64,000 nt of DNA from Variovorax paradoxus (GTDB lineage: Bacteria > Pseudomonadota > Gammaproteobacteria > Burkholderiales > Burkholderiaceae_C): the NCBI RefSeq assembly GCF_030815975.1, contig NZ_JAUSXL010000002.1, forward strand, positions 2,356,001 through 2,420,000. The letters run 5' to 3'. Numbering within the stretch: the first letter of the stretch is position 1; every line of letters starts with the position of its first letter. Made by a program: the position numbers and the translations under genes. Of this stretch, positions 14,602 to 24,062 are shown piece after piece. The notes beneath the pieces were generated by a model. The model saw nothing but the letters and a program-made list of their open reading frames with translations. It was not told the DNA's origin and ran no database searches.

Positions 14602-15684
14602 ATGCAACTTGCCAGCGCCCAACTGGGCTCCCATCTGCAGAAGGGGCTGAAGCCTCTCTACACGATCCACGGCGACGAGCCGCTGCTCGCGCAGGAGGCG
14701 GCGGACGCCATCCGCGCCGCGGCGCGCCTGCAAGGCTATACGGAGCGCAGCTCGTACACCGCGGCCGGCGCGCACTTCGACTGGAGCGCGGTGCTTGCGG
14801 CGGGCGGCTCGCTCTCGCTGTTTGCCGACAAGCAGATCGTCGAGATCCGCATTCCCTCGGGCAAGCCCGGCAAGGACGGCAGCACGGCGCTGCAGCAGCT
14901 GGCCGAGGGCGCGCCCGGCAACGACAGCACGCTCACGCTGGTGATGCTGCCGCGGCTGGACAAGGCCACGCGCACCGGCGCCTGGTTCTCGGCGCTCGAG
15001 AACAACGGCGTGAGCCTGCAGGTCGATCCGATCGAACGCGCCGCGCTGCCGCAGTGGATTGCGCAGCGCCTCGGGCTCCAGGGCCAGCGCGTGATGCCCG
15101 GCGACGAAGGCCAGCGCACGCTGCAGTTCTTTGCCGACCGCGTCGAAGGCAACCTGCTCGCCGCGCATCAGGAAATCCAGAAGCTCGCCCTGCTGCATCC
15201 GGCGGGCGAGCTGAGCTGGGAGCAGGTCGAAGGCGCCGTCAACAACGTGGCGCGCTACGACGTCTTCAAGCTCTCCGAGGCCGTGCTGGCCGGCAACCCG
15301 CAGCGCGTGGCGCGCATGCTCGACGGCCTGCAGGCCGAGGGCGAGGCCGAGGTGCTGGTGCACTACACGATCGCCGAGGACATTCGCGCCCTCAAGCGCG
15401 TGAAGGACGCCATGGCCGCGGGCCGGCCGCTGCCCATGGCGCTGCGCGAGAACCGCATCTGGGGCCCGCGCGAGCGCGCCTTCGAACGCGTGCTGCCCCG
15501 GCTCGACGACCGCATGCTGGCCCGGCTGCTGCGCGCGGCCCATGTGGTGGACGGCATCTGCAAGGGCCTGAAGCAGCCCGACTGGCCCGCCAGCAGTTGG
15601 CAGGCCCTGCAGCGCCTGGCGCTGATGCTGTGCCGCGCCTGCAGCAGCGCTGCGCTTGCTCCCTCTCCCTCCGGGAGAGGGTAG
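14602..15684 (+). CDS. holA: DNA polymerase III subunit delta
   Basis: Clamp-loader delta subunit of 360 residues, which opens the beta clamp and interacts with gamma/tau and delta prime. It begins [20 protein letters not shown] and continues with the family landmark [12 protein letters not shown]. The position after leuS-lptE is typical. The last codons (…APSPSGRG) and the stop codon are supplied by a REP-like palindrome at 15661-15681, so the native C-terminus was apparently replaced or extended by a repeat. The extra residues follow the last predicted helix and probably do not matter for function. Confidence 0.95.
   Translation: MQLASAQLGSHLQKGLKPLYTIHGDEPLLAQEAADAIRAAARLQGYTERSSYTAAGAHFDWSAVLAAGGSLSLFADKQIVEIRIPSGKPGKDGSTALQQLAEGAPGNDSTLTLVMLPRLDKATRTGAWFSALENNGVSLQVDPIERAALPQWIAQRLGLQGQRVMPGDEGQRTLQFFADRVEGNLLAAHQEIQKLALLHPAGELSWEQVEGAVNNVARYDVFKLSEAVLAGNPQRVARMLDGLQAEGEAEVLVHYTIAEDIRALKRVKDAMAAGRPLPMALRENRIWGPRERAFERVLPRLDDRMLARLLRAAHVVDGICKGLKQPDWPASSWQALQRLALMLCRACSSAALAPSPSGRG
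15661..15681. repeat. REP-like palindrome overlapping the end of holA
   Basis: CCCTCTCCC-TCC-GGGAGAGGG forms a perfect 9-bp stem, followed by TAGGGGTGAGGGC. This is the common intergenic palindrome type of many proteobacteria. It contributes the final sense codons of holA; the stop codon (15682-15684) comes immediately after it. It may act as an mRNA hairpin between holA and proA; no T-run follows, so it is not a classical terminator. Confidence 0.7.
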
Positions 15685-15734
15685 GGGTGAGGGCGCAAAG
15701 CCCGGGGTTGATCCAAATGCAGGAAAATGCCGGC

Positions 15735-17027
15735 ATGAACGCGTTCAACGTCAGCGAGCACATGCAGACCCTCGGCCTGCAGGCAAAAACCGCCGCATTC
15801 CTCATGGCCCGTGCGGATGCAGCTACCAAAAACAGAGCATTGAAGGCGCTGGCCAAGCGCCTGCGCGAAGCCGGCCCTGGCTTGGCCGAGGCCAACCAGA
15901 AGGATCTGGCGCGCGCCACGGCCGCCGGGCTTTCGGCGCCGATGGTCGACCGCCTCAAGCTCACGCCCAAGGTCATCGAGACCGTGGCCCTGGGCTGCGA
16001 GCAACTCGCCGGCATGGCCGACGTGATCGGCGAGATCATCGGCATGAAGCAGCAGCCCAGCGGCATCCGCGTGGGCCAGATGCGCGTGCCGATCGGCGTC
16101 TTCGGCATGATCTACGAGAGCCGCCCCAACGTGACCATCGAGGCCGCGAGCCTGGCCATCAAGAGCGGCAACGCCGCGATCCTGCGCGGCGGCTCGGAGG
16201 CGATCGAGTCGAACAAGGCGCTGGCGCTGCTGGTGTCCGGCGCGCTGGCCGAGGCCGGCCTGCCGGTCGATGCGGTGCAGCTGGTGCAGACCACCGACCG
16301 CGAAGCCGTGGGCCAGCTCATCGCGATGCCCGAGTTCGTGGACGTGATCATCCCGCGCGGCGGCAAGGGCCTGATCGAGCGCATCAGCCGCGATGCCAAG
16401 GTGCCGGTCATCAAGCACCTGGACGGCAACTGCCACGTCTATGTGGACGACACGGCCGAGTTCGAAATGGCGCTGCGCATCGTCGACAACGCCAAGACGC
16501 AGAAATACAGCCCCTGCAATGCGGCCGAAGGCCTGCTGGTGTCGGCCGCGGTGGCGGAAGACTTCCTGCCCCGCATCGCCGCGATCTTCGCGGCCAAGGG
16601 CGTGGAAATGCGCTGCGACCCGGCGGCGGCCCGGATCCTGCGCGCGGATGAAACCCTCGGTTCCGGCGCAAGGGTCGTCGATGCGGTCGAGTCCGACTGG
16701 TCCGAGGAATACCTTGCCGCCGTGATCAGCATCAAGGTGGTCGAAGGGGTCGACGAGGCCATTGCGCACATCAACCGCTATTCGAGCCACCACACCGACG
16801 CCATCGTCACGCGCGACCATGTGCATGCGCAGCGTTTCCTGCGCGAGGTCGATTCGGCCAGCGTCATGGTCAATGCGAGCACCCGCTTCGCGGACGGTTT
16901 CGAGTTTGGCCTGGGGGCGGAAATCGGCATCAGCACTGACAAGTTCCATGCGCGCGGGCCGGTCGGCATCGAAGGGCTGACCTCGCTCAAGTACGTGGTG
17001 CTGGGGCAGGGCGAAGTGCGCAGCTGA
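15735..17027 (+). CDS. proA: Gamma-glutamyl phosphate reductase
   Basis: NADPH-dependent reductase of 430 residues (EC 1.2.1.41), second step of proline biosynthesis. The aldehyde-dehydrogenase fold is recognisable, with [19 protein letters not shown] and the catalytic cysteine in [10 protein letters not shown]. The ATG at 15735 is preferred because AGGAAAA lies 7 nt upstream; an in-frame ATG at 15717 would add six residues. It follows holA by 50 bp, separated by the REP-like hairpin. Function is firm. Confidence 0.96.
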   Translation: MNAFNVSEHMQTLGLQAKTAAFLMARADAATKNRALKALAKRLREAGPGLAEANQKDLARATAAGLSAPMVDRLKLTPKVIETVALGCEQLAGMADVIGEIIGMKQQPSGIRVGQMRVPIGVFGMIYESRPNVTIEAASLAIKSGNAAILRGGSEAIESNKALALLVSGALAEAGLPVDAVQLVQTTDREAVGQLIAMPEFVDVIIPRGGKGLIERISRDAKVPVIKHLDGNCHVYVDDTAEFEMALRIVDNAKTQKYSPCNAAEGLLVSAAVAEDFLPRIAAIFAAKGVEMRCDPAAARILRADETLGSGARVVDAVESDWSEEYLAAVISIKVVEGVDEAIAHINRYSSHHTDAIVTRDHVHAQRFLREVDSASVMVNASTRFADGFEFGLGAEIGISTDKFHARGPVGIEGLTSLKYVVLGQGEVRS

Positions 17028-17078
17028 CGCGCCGGAAGGGGGCGGACTGAACCAAGTCCGCTCTACGTAGTCTTGTCA

Positions 17079-17107
17079 TTGGGGCGGCCACCCCCAAATC
17101 CTACAAT
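17079..17107 (+). promoter_or_regulatory. Candidate promoter of gshA
   Basis: TTGGGG at 17079-17084 and TACAAT at 17102-17107 are 17 bp apart, giving a plausible sigma-70 promoter with a good -10 box 40 bp before the gshA start. A short hairpin (GCGGACT/AGTCCGC, about 17043-17061) lies between it and proA and may reduce readthrough. Confidence 0.45.
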
Positions 17108-17147
17108 TCCGCTCTACCTTCAAGTACAAATCCAATAAGGCCGCCGC

Positions 17148-18461
17148 ATGGTTCCGCATCTCGTCACCGCCCTGACCGGCCCGATCAACGAACTGGAACA
17201 GCGCGTACTCGACTCCACGCCCGCCATCGAGCGCTGGTTCCGGCTCGAATGGATGGAGCACACGCCGCCGTTCTACAGCGCGGTCGACATCCGCAATGCG
17301 GGCTTCAAGCTGGCGCCGGTCGACACCAATCTCTTTCCCGGCGGCTGGAACAATCTCACCAAGGAGATGCTGCCGCTGGCGGTGCAGGCCGCGCAGGCCG
17401 CCATCGAGAAGATCTGTCCGGAAGCGCGCAACCTGCTCGTCATTCCCGAGAACCACTCGAAGAACACCTTCTATCTTGCCAACGTCGCCCAGCTGGTGCG
17501 CATCTTCCACATGGCGGGACTCAACGTGCGCGTGGGGTCGATCGACCCGGCCATCAAGTCGCCCAAGAAGATCGAGCTGCCCAACGGCGAAACCGTGTGC
17601 CTGGAGCCGGTGGTGCGCAGCAAGCGCCGCCTCGGGCTCAAGAACTTCGATCCCTGCACCATCCTGCTCAACAACGAGCTGTCGGCCGGCACGCCGGGCA
17701 TCCTGGAAGACCTGCACGAGCAATACCTGCTGCCGCCGCTGCACGCGGGCTGGTCGGTGCGGCGCAAGAGCAATCACCTGCACAGCTACGAAGAACTCTC
17801 CAAGCGCTTTGGCAAGCTGCTGGGCATCGACCCGTGGCTCATCAATCCGATCTATGCGCGCGCCGACGGCGTCGACTTTGCCGAAGGCCGCGGCATCGAC
17901 GTGCTGACCAGCCATGTGGACGCGGTGCTGACCAAGGTGCGCCGCAAGTACAAGGAATACGGCATCAACGAAAAGCCCTTCGTCGTCGTCAAGGGCCATG
18001 TCGGCGGCGACGGCCCCGGCGTGATCACCGTGCGCGATGCGAAGGAAGTCGAGGGCCTGGTCGGCAAGCCGCGCAGTGCCCCGGCAGGCAAGGCGGGCGC
18101 GGCCGCCAGGGAACAACTGCGCGAGCCCGGCGAGGTGATCGTGCAGGAAGGCGTGCTGACCAACGAGCGCGTGCACAACGGCGTGGCCGAGCCGGTGGTC
18201 TACATGATGGACCGCTACGTGGTGGGCGGCTTCTACCGCGTGCATGCCGAGCGCAACCCCGACGAGAACCTCAAGCTTCCGGGTGCGAGCTTTGTGCCGC
18301 TGGCCTTCTCTGAAAGCGCGCATTTGCCGCAGCCCGGCGCCAAGCCCGGCGCGAGCGCCCCCAACCGCTTCTACATGTATGGCGTGGTGGGACGCCTGGC
18401 CATGGTGGCCGCGAGCTACGAAATGGAAGCCACCGATCCGGACGCCGAAATCTACGAATGA
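17148..18461 (+). CDS. gshA: Glutamate--cysteine ligase (proteobacterial ATP-grasp-like type)
   Basis: First enzyme of glutathione synthesis, 437 residues. It belongs to the type known from beta-proteobacteria and Acidithiobacillus rather than the E. coli GshA fold, recognised by MVPHLVTALTGPINELE and PVDTNLFPGGWNNL. The glutathione synthase gene gshB lies downstream at 22278, with kup and two accessory genes between. The ATG at 17148 has TAAGG about 8 nt upstream and a TACAAT promoter box at 17102. It has no signal peptide; the product is cytoplasmic. Confidence 0.93.
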   Translation: MVPHLVTALTGPINELEQRVLDSTPAIERWFRLEWMEHTPPFYSAVDIRNAGFKLAPVDTNLFPGGWNNLTKEMLPLAVQAAQAAIEKICPEARNLLVIPENHSKNTFYLANVAQLVRIFHMAGLNVRVGSIDPAIKSPKKIELPNGETVCLEPVVRSKRRLGLKNFDPCTILLNNELSAGTPGILEDLHEQYLLPPLHAGWSVRRKSNHLHSYEELSKRFGKLLGIDPWLINPIYARADGVDFAEGRGIDVLTSHVDAVLTKVRRKYKEYGINEKPFVVVKGHVGGDGPGVITVRDAKEVEGLVGKPRSAPAGKAGAAAREQLREPGEVIVQEGVLTNERVHNGVAEPVVYMMDRYVVGGFYRVHAERNPDENLKLPGASFVPLAFSESAHLPQPGAKPGASAPNRFYMYGVVGRLAMVAASYEMEATDPDAEIYE

Positions 18462-18636
18462 TTTTCCGGGGCGGCTTGCAGACGCGGCGGTCGGCGGCAA
18501 AATAGCGGCCCCACAGCAAAGGAAACAAAAGGGCGGAGGGATGCGCGCGGCGTCTGGAAATTCCAACGCGGCTGCATTCTGGTGCGCGTGACGTCTGGTT
18601 ACGCGCTGGCAATCCTCCCTTTTTCCCATCGACTTC

Positions 18637-20508
18637 GTGTCACCTCCCAAATCCTCTTCCGCCGCCGCTTTGATCATCGGCACCATCGGTGTCGTCTATG
18701 GCGACATCGGCACCAGCGTGCTGTATGCAGTCAAGGAAGTGTTCGGCCACGGCCACCTGCCGTTCACTGTCGACAACGTCTACGGCATCCTTTCGATGTT
18801 CTTCTGGACGCTCACCGTCATCGTGTCGATCAAGTACGTGGTGCTGGTGCTGCGGGCCGACAACGAAGGCGAGGGCGGCCTGGTCGCCATGCTGGCGCTG
18901 GCTTCGCGTGCGGTGGCCGACAAGCCCAGGTTGCGCCATGTGCTGCTGCTGGTGGGCATCTTCGGCACTTCGCTCTTCTATGGCGACGGCGTCATCACGC
19001 CGGCCATTTCGGTGCTGTCCGCGGTCGAAGGCCTCGAAGTGGTGTCGCCCCACTTCAAGCACTATGTGCTGCCGGTCACGCTGGTGGTGCTGTTCGGCCT
19101 CTTCGTGGTGCAAAAGCGCGGCACGGCGGGCATCGGCAAGTTCTTCGGACCCATCACGCTGGCGTGGTTCCTGGCGATTGCGGTGCTCGGCGTGTCGCAG
19201 ATCGTTCACCACCCCGAAATCCTCAAGTCGCTGAACCCCTGGTTCGCGCTGAAGTTCATGTGGGAGAACCCGGGCACCAGCTTCATCCTGCTGGGTGCCA
19301 CGGTGCTGTGCGTGACGGGCGCCGAGGCGCTCTACGCCGACCTGGGCCACTTCGGCAAGCGGCCGATCCGCGTGGCCTGGTTCACGGTTGTCATGCCGGC
19401 GCTCACGCTCAACTATTTCGGCCAGGGCGCGCTGCTGCTCGAGAACCCCGAGGCCGTGAAGAACCCCTTCTTCATGATGGCGCCCGAATGGGCGCTGGTT
19501 CCGCTGGTGCTGCTGGCCACGGCGGCCACGGTCATCGCATCGCAGGCGCTCATCACCGGCGCCTTCAGCGTCACGCGCCAGGTCATCCAGCTGGGCTACC
19601 TGCCGCGCCTGAACATCGAGCACACGAGCGTGCGTGCGGCGGGGCAGATCTACATTCCGCTGGTCAACTGGGGGCTGTTCGTGGCCATCGTGCTGGCGGT
19701 GGTCATGTTCCGTTCGTCGAGCAGCCTGGCCGCGGCCTACGGCATCGCGGTGACCACCGACATGCTCATCACCACGGTGCTGACCTTCTTCGTGATCCGC
19801 TACGCCTGGAAGTTGCCGCTGGTGCTGTGCATTGCGTCGACCGCGGTCTTCTTCGTGGTCGACTTCCTGTTCTTCGCTTCGAACCTGCTCAAGCTTTTCG
19901 AGGGCGGCTGGTTCCCGCTGGTGATCGGCGGCGCCGTGTTCACCCTGATGATCACCTGGAAGGAAGGCCGCCGCCTGATGGGCGAGGTGCAGCGCGCCGA
20001 CGCGATCGAGCTCAAGGCCTTTCTCGATTCGGTGTTCGAAAGCCCGCCCGCGCGCGTGGACGGCACTGCGGTGTTCCTCACCGCCGAACCCGGCGTGGTG
20101 CCCAACGCGCTGCTGCACAACCTGAAGCACAACAAGGTGCTGCACGAGCAGAACCTGTTCGTGACGGTGCGCAACCACGAAGTGCCCTGGATACCGATGG
20201 ACAAGCGCATCGAGATCGAGGCGCTCGGCCACCATTGCTGGCAGGTCATCGTGCACTACGGCTTCAAGAACGACATCGATCTGCCGCGCGCGCTCGACAA
20301 CGCGCGCCTGCGCGGCTGCCAGCTCGAGCCCATGACGACGAGCTACTTCCTCTCGCGCGACGTCGTCATTCCCACGCTGGGCAGCGGCATGGCGCCATGG
20401 CGCGAGAAGCTGTTCGCGCAGATGCACCACAACGCGAGCGGGGCTGCGGCGTTCCTGGGGCTGCCGAACAACGCGGTGGTGGAGCTGGGCTCCAAGATCG
20501 AGATCTGA
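18637..20508 (+). CDS. kup: KUP-family potassium transporter
   Basis: Low-affinity K+/H+ symporter of 623 residues with about 12 membrane segments in the first 430 residues and a cytoplasmic C-terminal domain. The family landmark [15 protein letters not shown] is at about 16-30, and [19 protein letters not shown] lies near residue 110. The GTG at 18637 is the most natural start; no good ribosome site is seen and no in-frame ATG lies nearby. It follows gshA by 175 bp of sequence that shows nothing recognisable beyond GC-rich text. Its placement between gshA and gshB is notable because bacterial K+ efflux is glutathione-controlled, but a link to KUP is speculation. Confidence 0.95.
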   Translation: MSPPKSSSAAALIIGTIGVVYGDIGTSVLYAVKEVFGHGHLPFTVDNVYGILSMFFWTLTVIVSIKYVVLVLRADNEGEGGLVAMLALASRAVADKPRLRHVLLLVGIFGTSLFYGDGVITPAISVLSAVEGLEVVSPHFKHYVLPVTLVVLFGLFVVQKRGTAGIGKFFGPITLAWFLAIAVLGVSQIVHHPEILKSLNPWFALKFMWENPGTSFILLGATVLCVTGAEALYADLGHFGKRPIRVAWFTVVMPALTLNYFGQGALLLENPEAVKNPFFMMAPEWALVPLVLLATAATVIASQALITGAFSVTRQVIQLGYLPRLNIEHTSVRAAGQIYIPLVNWGLFVAIVLAVVMFRSSSSLAAAYGIAVTTDMLITTVLTFFVIRYAWKLPLVLCIASTAVFFVVDFLFFASNLLKLFEGGWFPLVIGGAVFTLMITWKEGRRLMGEVQRADAIELKAFLDSVFESPPARVDGTAVFLTAEPGVVPNALLHNLKHNKVLHEQNLFVTVRNHEVPWIPMDKRIEIEALGHHCWQVIVHYGFKNDIDLPRALDNARLRGCQLEPMTTSYFLSRDVVIPTLGSGMAPWREKLFAQMHHNASGAAAFLGLPNNAVVELGSKIEI

Positions 20509-20585
20509 GAAGACGTGAATGAACCTGCTGCGCGCTCCGATCTCGACGGTTCCTTCACGCCTTCTGAGGGTTCCCGCGGCGCTGC

Positions 20586-21509
20586 TCATGCGAAGTCCGC
20601 AGGGCGATCGGCGGCGAGTCGCTGCATGTGCGAGGCGATCGCGCCTGGCGTGGTGAACCAGATCTCGCCACGGTCGCGGGCCCGCGCCAGGTGCGCCAGC
20701 GCGGTGCGCAGGTGGCGCAGCCGATAAGGCTGCCCAACAATGTAGGGATGCAGCGCGAGGCCCATCACCAGCGGCTGCGCGCGCGACTGGTCGAGCATCT
20801 CGTCGAAGTTGTCGACCACCATCGCGCTGAAGTCCCTGGCGTCCATCAGGCGGCCCACGATCATCGGAATGTCGTTGAGCTCCTGCGGATACGGCACCGA
20901 CCAGATCGAGCCGCCGCCGCGCGTGCGCATGCGCACCGGCTGGTCGTCGTGGCACCAGTTGAGCGTGTAGCCATAGCCGGTCTCGGCCAGCAGGTCGGGC
21001 GTGACCGCGCTTTCCGAGATCCACGGCGACAACCATCCGGCGGGCGCCCGGCCGCTTTCCCGCTGCATGCGCTCGCGGCAGCGCGACAGCAATTCGCGCT
21101 CCTGCGCTTCGTCCCATGCGCCCTGGCGCTCCGCATTGCTGTGGCCGTGGCCGATCAGCTCGTCGCCGCGCGCCACGCAGGCTTGCACCAGTTCCGGGCA
21201 ATGGTCGTAGAGCGCTGTATTGATGAGCGCGCCGGCCGGCAGCGCCAGCGCATCGAACAGTTCGAGGCAGCGCCAGGCACCCACCCGGTTGCCGTATTCG
21301 CGCCAGCCGTGGTTCAGCACGTCGGGCTGCGGCGAGGCCGGGGCGATGCCTGCGCCCAGGCCGTCGCCGAATGCGAAATGCTCGATGTTGAAGCCGAGGT
21401 ACACGGCCAGCCGTGCGCCGTTCGGCCACGCGTAGTCGGGCCGCCGCGTGATGGGGCTGTAGTCGAAGCGGCCGTGGGTGGGAAGCCGTCCGGGCCAGCG
21501 TTGCGTCAT
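20586..21509 (-). CDS. Polysaccharide deacetylase-family protein (allantoinase-like)
   Basis: Carbohydrate-esterase-4/PuuE-like hydrolase of 307 residues. The family pattern appears as YLGFNIEHFAFG, NTALYDHCPELV, GHGHSN and an N-terminal-type WLSPWISES block, resembling the cofactor-independent allantoinase branch more than chitin deacetylases. No signal peptide is seen, so it is likely cytoplasmic and acts on a small molecule. The ATG at 21509 (MTQRWPGRL) sits 10 bp after the stop of an NTF2-like gene, so the two form a minus-strand pair. The substrate cannot be determined here. Confidence 0.8.
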   Translation of the reverse strand: MTQRWPGRLPTHGRFDYSPITRRPDYAWPNGARLAVYLGFNIEHFAFGDGLGAGIAPASPQPDVLNHGWREYGNRVGAWRCLELFDALALPAGALINTALYDHCPELVQACVARGDELIGHGHSNAERQGAWDEAQERELLSRCRERMQRESGRAPAGWLSPWISESAVTPDLLAETGYGYTLNWCHDDQPVRMRTRGGGSIWSVPYPQELNDIPMIVGRLMDARDFSAMVVDNFDEMLDQSRAQPLVMGLALHPYIVGQPYRLRHLRTALAHLARARDRGEIWFTTPGAIASHMQRLAADRPADFA

Positions 21510-21519
21510 GGGCCCTGCC

Positions 21520-21960
21520 TCACAGCACCGCGAGCCCGGCGCGCACCAGCAGCCATTCGGCGCTGTCGTTCCACACGTCCATCTGCGCGATGAGCCCGCG
21601 GCGCACCACGTAGCGGTCGACATAGCGGTTGCCCTCGAAGGCCGTGCCGTCGGGCCATGCGCCGTACAGCGTGCCAAGGCTGTAGACCACGGTTTCATCG
21701 GGCGTGCCGCCGGCAACGACCTCGGTGCGCTCGATCTTCTTCTTCACCCAGGCATAGCGCTTCGCATTGAAGGCCGAGGTGTCGCCGGGCGCCTGCATTG
21801 CGCGGTTGCCGGTGAAGCGGATGCGGATGTCGGGCGCGGTGAAGCGCGACGCCGATTGCGGGTCGGGGATCATCACCAGGCGAAGGAATTCGTCGACCAC
21901 TTCGGCGGGCGTGGAAGGGTTCGGCAATGCGGGCGCGTCGGACGAAGCAAGCGTATTCAT
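21520..21960 (-). CDS. NTF2-like (SnoaL-type) protein
   Basis: Small 146-residue protein with the cone-shaped NTF2/SnoaL fold pattern: an N-terminal helix with FLRLVMIPDP, then strands containing TAPDIRIRFTGN and a C-terminal block with RYVVRRGLIAQMDVW. Such proteins are small-molecule isomerases, cyclases or binding proteins. The ATG at 21960 follows a GGAGAGAGAA ribosome site. It is first in a two-gene unit with the deacetylase. Specific function unknown. Confidence 0.75.
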   Translation of the reverse strand: MNTLASSDAPALPNPSTPAEVVDEFLRLVMIPDPQSASRFTAPDIRIRFTGNRAMQAPGDTSAFNAKRYAWVKKKIERTEVVAGGTPDETVVYSLGTLYGAWPDGTAFEGNRYVDRYVVRRGLIAQMDVWNDSAEWLLVRAGLAVL

Positions 21961-22076
21961 GGGTTCTCTCTCTCCAGCATGCAGGCCATGCGGTGCGTGG
22001 CGGGAAGCACGACGGTGCTGCCGCAATTCTCGTGCCGATCGCCAACGCGATGACCTTCGCAGCCGCGCGTCCCCGG

Positions 22077-22082
22077 CACAAT
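22077..22082 (+). promoter_or_regulatory. -10-like box close to the small ORF before gshB
   Basis: CACAAT ends 7 nt before the ATG at 22090. If this is the -10 element, transcription would start at or very near that ATG, giving a leaderless message for the small ORF and, through ATGA coupling, gshB. Confidence 0.35.
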
Positions 22083-22089
22083 TGCCGGG

Positions 22090-22281
22090 ATGCGCTTCTT
22101 CAAGGATCTTCTGAGCCGCTCTGCCTTCGGGGGCGTGGCGGCGGGTGCGCTCGCACCTGCGGTGCAGCAGGCCGGGCGCACAAAGGCCTCCGCCGGCAAG
22201 GACATCGCCGCTTCCGGCAACATCGCGCCAGACAGCAGCAACATGGCGGCCACACCCGGCGCCGGAAAGACTCCCAGATGA
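22090..22281 (+). CDS. Small hypothetical protein coupled to gshB
   Basis: A 63-codon ORF beginning MRFFKDLLSRSAFGG and rich in Ala/Gly afterwards. Its stop codon overlaps the gshB start as ATGA (22278-22281). A CACAAT box lies just upstream. There is no recognisable domain and no clear membrane segment. It may be a genuine small protein or a translated leader that couples ribosomes into gshB. Weak codon evidence; uncertain. Confidence 0.4.
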   Translation: MRFFKDLLSRSAFGGVAAGALAPAVQQAGRTKASAGKDIAASGNIAPDSSNMAATPGAGKTPR

Positions 22282-23231
22282 AAAACATCCTCTTCGTCGC
22301 CGACCCGCTCGATCACTTCAAGATCTACAAGGACACCACCTTCTCGATGATGCGCGAGGCCCAGCGCCGCGGCCACCGCATCGCGGCCTGCCTGCCGGAA
22401 GACCTGCAGTGGGTGTCGGGCGGCCTGGTCACGGCCAACGTGCAGCAGATCACGCTCACCGGAGACAGCAAGGCCTGGTACCGCGAGGACATCCGCGAAT
22501 CGAAGGCGCTGAAGGAATTCGACGCGGTGCTCATGCGCAAGGACCCGCCCTTCGACGCCGAGTACATCTACGCCACCCACCTGCTCGAGCAGGCCGAGCG
22601 CGAAGGCGCGCGCGTGGTGAACAAGCCGCGCGCGCTGCGCGACCATCCCGAGAAGCTCGCGATCATGGAGTTTCCGCAGTTCACCACGCCCACGCTGGTC
22701 ACGCGCAGCGCGCAGGCCGTGCGCGACTTCCATGCCGAGCACGGCGACATCATCCTCAAGCCGCTCGACGGCATGGGCGGCATGGGCATCTTCCGCGTGA
22801 GGCAGGATGCGCTGAACCTCGGCTCCATCGTCGAGACGCTCAACAAGAACGGCGCCGAGACCATCATGGTGCAGCGCTTCGTGCCTGACATCGTGCAGGG
22901 CGACAAGCGCATTCTGATCATCGCGGGCGAGCCGGCGCCGTTCGTGCTGGCGCGCATTCCGCAGGGCTCCGAAGTGCGCGGCAACCTTGCGGCCGGCGGC
23001 AAGGGCGTGGCGCAGCCGCTCACCGCGCGCAACCGCGAGATCGCCGAGGCCATTGGCCGCGCCCTCGCGCCGCGCGGCCTGCTCCTGATCGGGCTCGACG
23101 TGATCGGCGACTCCGTGACCGAGATCAACGTGACCAGCCCGACCTGCTTCCAGGAGATCACCGAACAGACCGGCTTCGACGTGCCGGCGATGTTCATCGA
23201 CGCGCTGGAAGCGCACCTGGCCGGCGCCTGA
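22278..23231 (+). CDS. gshB: Glutathione synthase
   Basis: ATP-grasp ligase of 317 residues that adds glycine to gamma-glutamylcysteine. It opens MKNILFVADPLDHFKIYKD and carries the ATP-grasp block ILKPLDGMGGMGIFRV and the C-terminal INVTSPTCFQEI, as in E. coli GshB. The ATG at 22278 overlaps the stop of the preceding 63-codon ORF. It completes glutathione biosynthesis with gshA at 17148, although the two genes are separated by kup and two minus-strand genes here. Confidence 0.97.
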   Translation: MKNILFVADPLDHFKIYKDTTFSMMREAQRRGHRIAACLPEDLQWVSGGLVTANVQQITLTGDSKAWYREDIRESKALKEFDAVLMRKDPPFDAEYIYATHLLEQAEREGARVVNKPRALRDHPEKLAIMEFPQFTTPTLVTRSAQAVRDFHAEHGDIILKPLDGMGGMGIFRVRQDALNLGSIVETLNKNGAETIMVQRFVPDIVQGDKRILIIAGEPAPFVLARIPQGSEVRGNLAAGGKGVAQPLTARNREIAEAIGRALAPRGLLLIGLDVIGDSVTEINVTSPTCFQEITEQTGFDVPAMFIDALEAHLAGA

Positions 23232-23244
23232 GGCGGGGCCAGCT

Positions 23245-24012
23245 TCAGAACGCCGCCAGCTCGCCGTCCACGAACACGCGCAATTCGCCAGGCGCGAAAG
23301 CCGTCCAGCTTTCGTTGGTGGTGAGCGGCGCGGTCACGACCACCGCCACGCGGTCGTTCGGCGTGGTGTGCTGAGCGAAGTCGATCTCCAGGTCTTCGTC
23401 CGACAGCTGCGCGGTCACGAAGGGATGGCGCCGCTCCACGTACCAGAGGTGGGTCGAGGCATGGGCCCAGAGCGCCTGCCCGTTCGACAGCATGAAGTTG
23501 AAGGTGCCGTGGCCCGCGAGCTGCGGCGCCAGTTCGCGCAGCGTGAGCGTGAGCTCCTCGATGCTCGGCACGCCCGCATGCGACTTGGCCAGCTCCTGCA
23601 TGATCCAGCAGAAGGCGTGCTCGCTGTCGGTGCTGCCCACCGGGTGGAAGTTGCCGTGCAGGCGCGGCCGAAAGTCTTTCAGGTCGCCGTTGTGGGCGAA
23701 CACCCAGTAGCGGCCCCAGAGCTCGCGCACGAAGGGGTGGCAGTTCTGCAGGTTGACGGCGCCCTGGGTCGCCTTGCGGATGTGGGCAATGACGTTGCGG
23801 CTCTGGATCGGGTAGCGCCGGATCAGCTCGGCCACCGGCGATTCGCTCGCGGGCATGTGGTCCACGAAGTGGCGCAGCCCGCGGTCCTCGAAGAACGCAA
23901 TGCCCCAGCCGTCGGCATGATGGTCGGTGCGGCCGCCGCGCTGCGCGAAGCCGGTAAAGCTGAAGGCCACGTCCGTGGGCGTGTTGCAGTTCATTCCAAG
24001 CAGTTGGCACAT
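23245..24012 (-). CDS. Class II glutamine amidotransferase (YafJ-like)
   Basis: N-terminal-nucleophile amidotransferase-fold protein of 255 residues. It begins MCQLLGMN with Cys2 as the catalytic residue after removal of Met1; supporting blocks are HHADGWGIAFFED, NVIAHIRKAT and WVFAHNGDL. It is related to YafJ/Gln amidotransferases that often act on gamma-glutamyl compounds; the neighbouring glutathione genes make a gamma-glutamyl substrate attractive, but this is inference. It is convergent with gshB (13-bp gap). Confidence 0.88.
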   Translation of the reverse strand: MCQLLGMNCNTPTDVAFSFTGFAQRGGRTDHHADGWGIAFFEDRGLRHFVDHMPASESPVAELIRRYPIQSRNVIAHIRKATQGAVNLQNCHPFVRELWGRYWVFAHNGDLKDFRPRLHGNFHPVGSTDSEHAFCWIMQELAKSHAGVPSIEELTLTLRELAPQLAGHGTFNFMLSNGQALWAHASTHLWYVERRHPFVTAQLSDEDLEIDFAQHTTPNDRVAVVVTAPLTTNESWTAFAPGELRVFVDGELAAF

Positions 24013-24062
24013 GGCGCTATTAGAGCGCGTGCGCCAACCGCCCGGCGAACCTGGCCGCCCGT

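Noticed and set aside
10267..15543. A 1758-codon minus-strand ORF across leuS, lptE and holA
   Set aside because: Only its last 325 codons (the TctC-type receptor, start at 11244) are coding; the rest is an antisense shadow of high-GC genes and reads as Arg/Ala/Gly/His-rich text.
18462..18636. A riboswitch or leader upstream of kup
   Set aside because: No stem-loop or known riboswitch pattern could be made out in the 175-bp gap.
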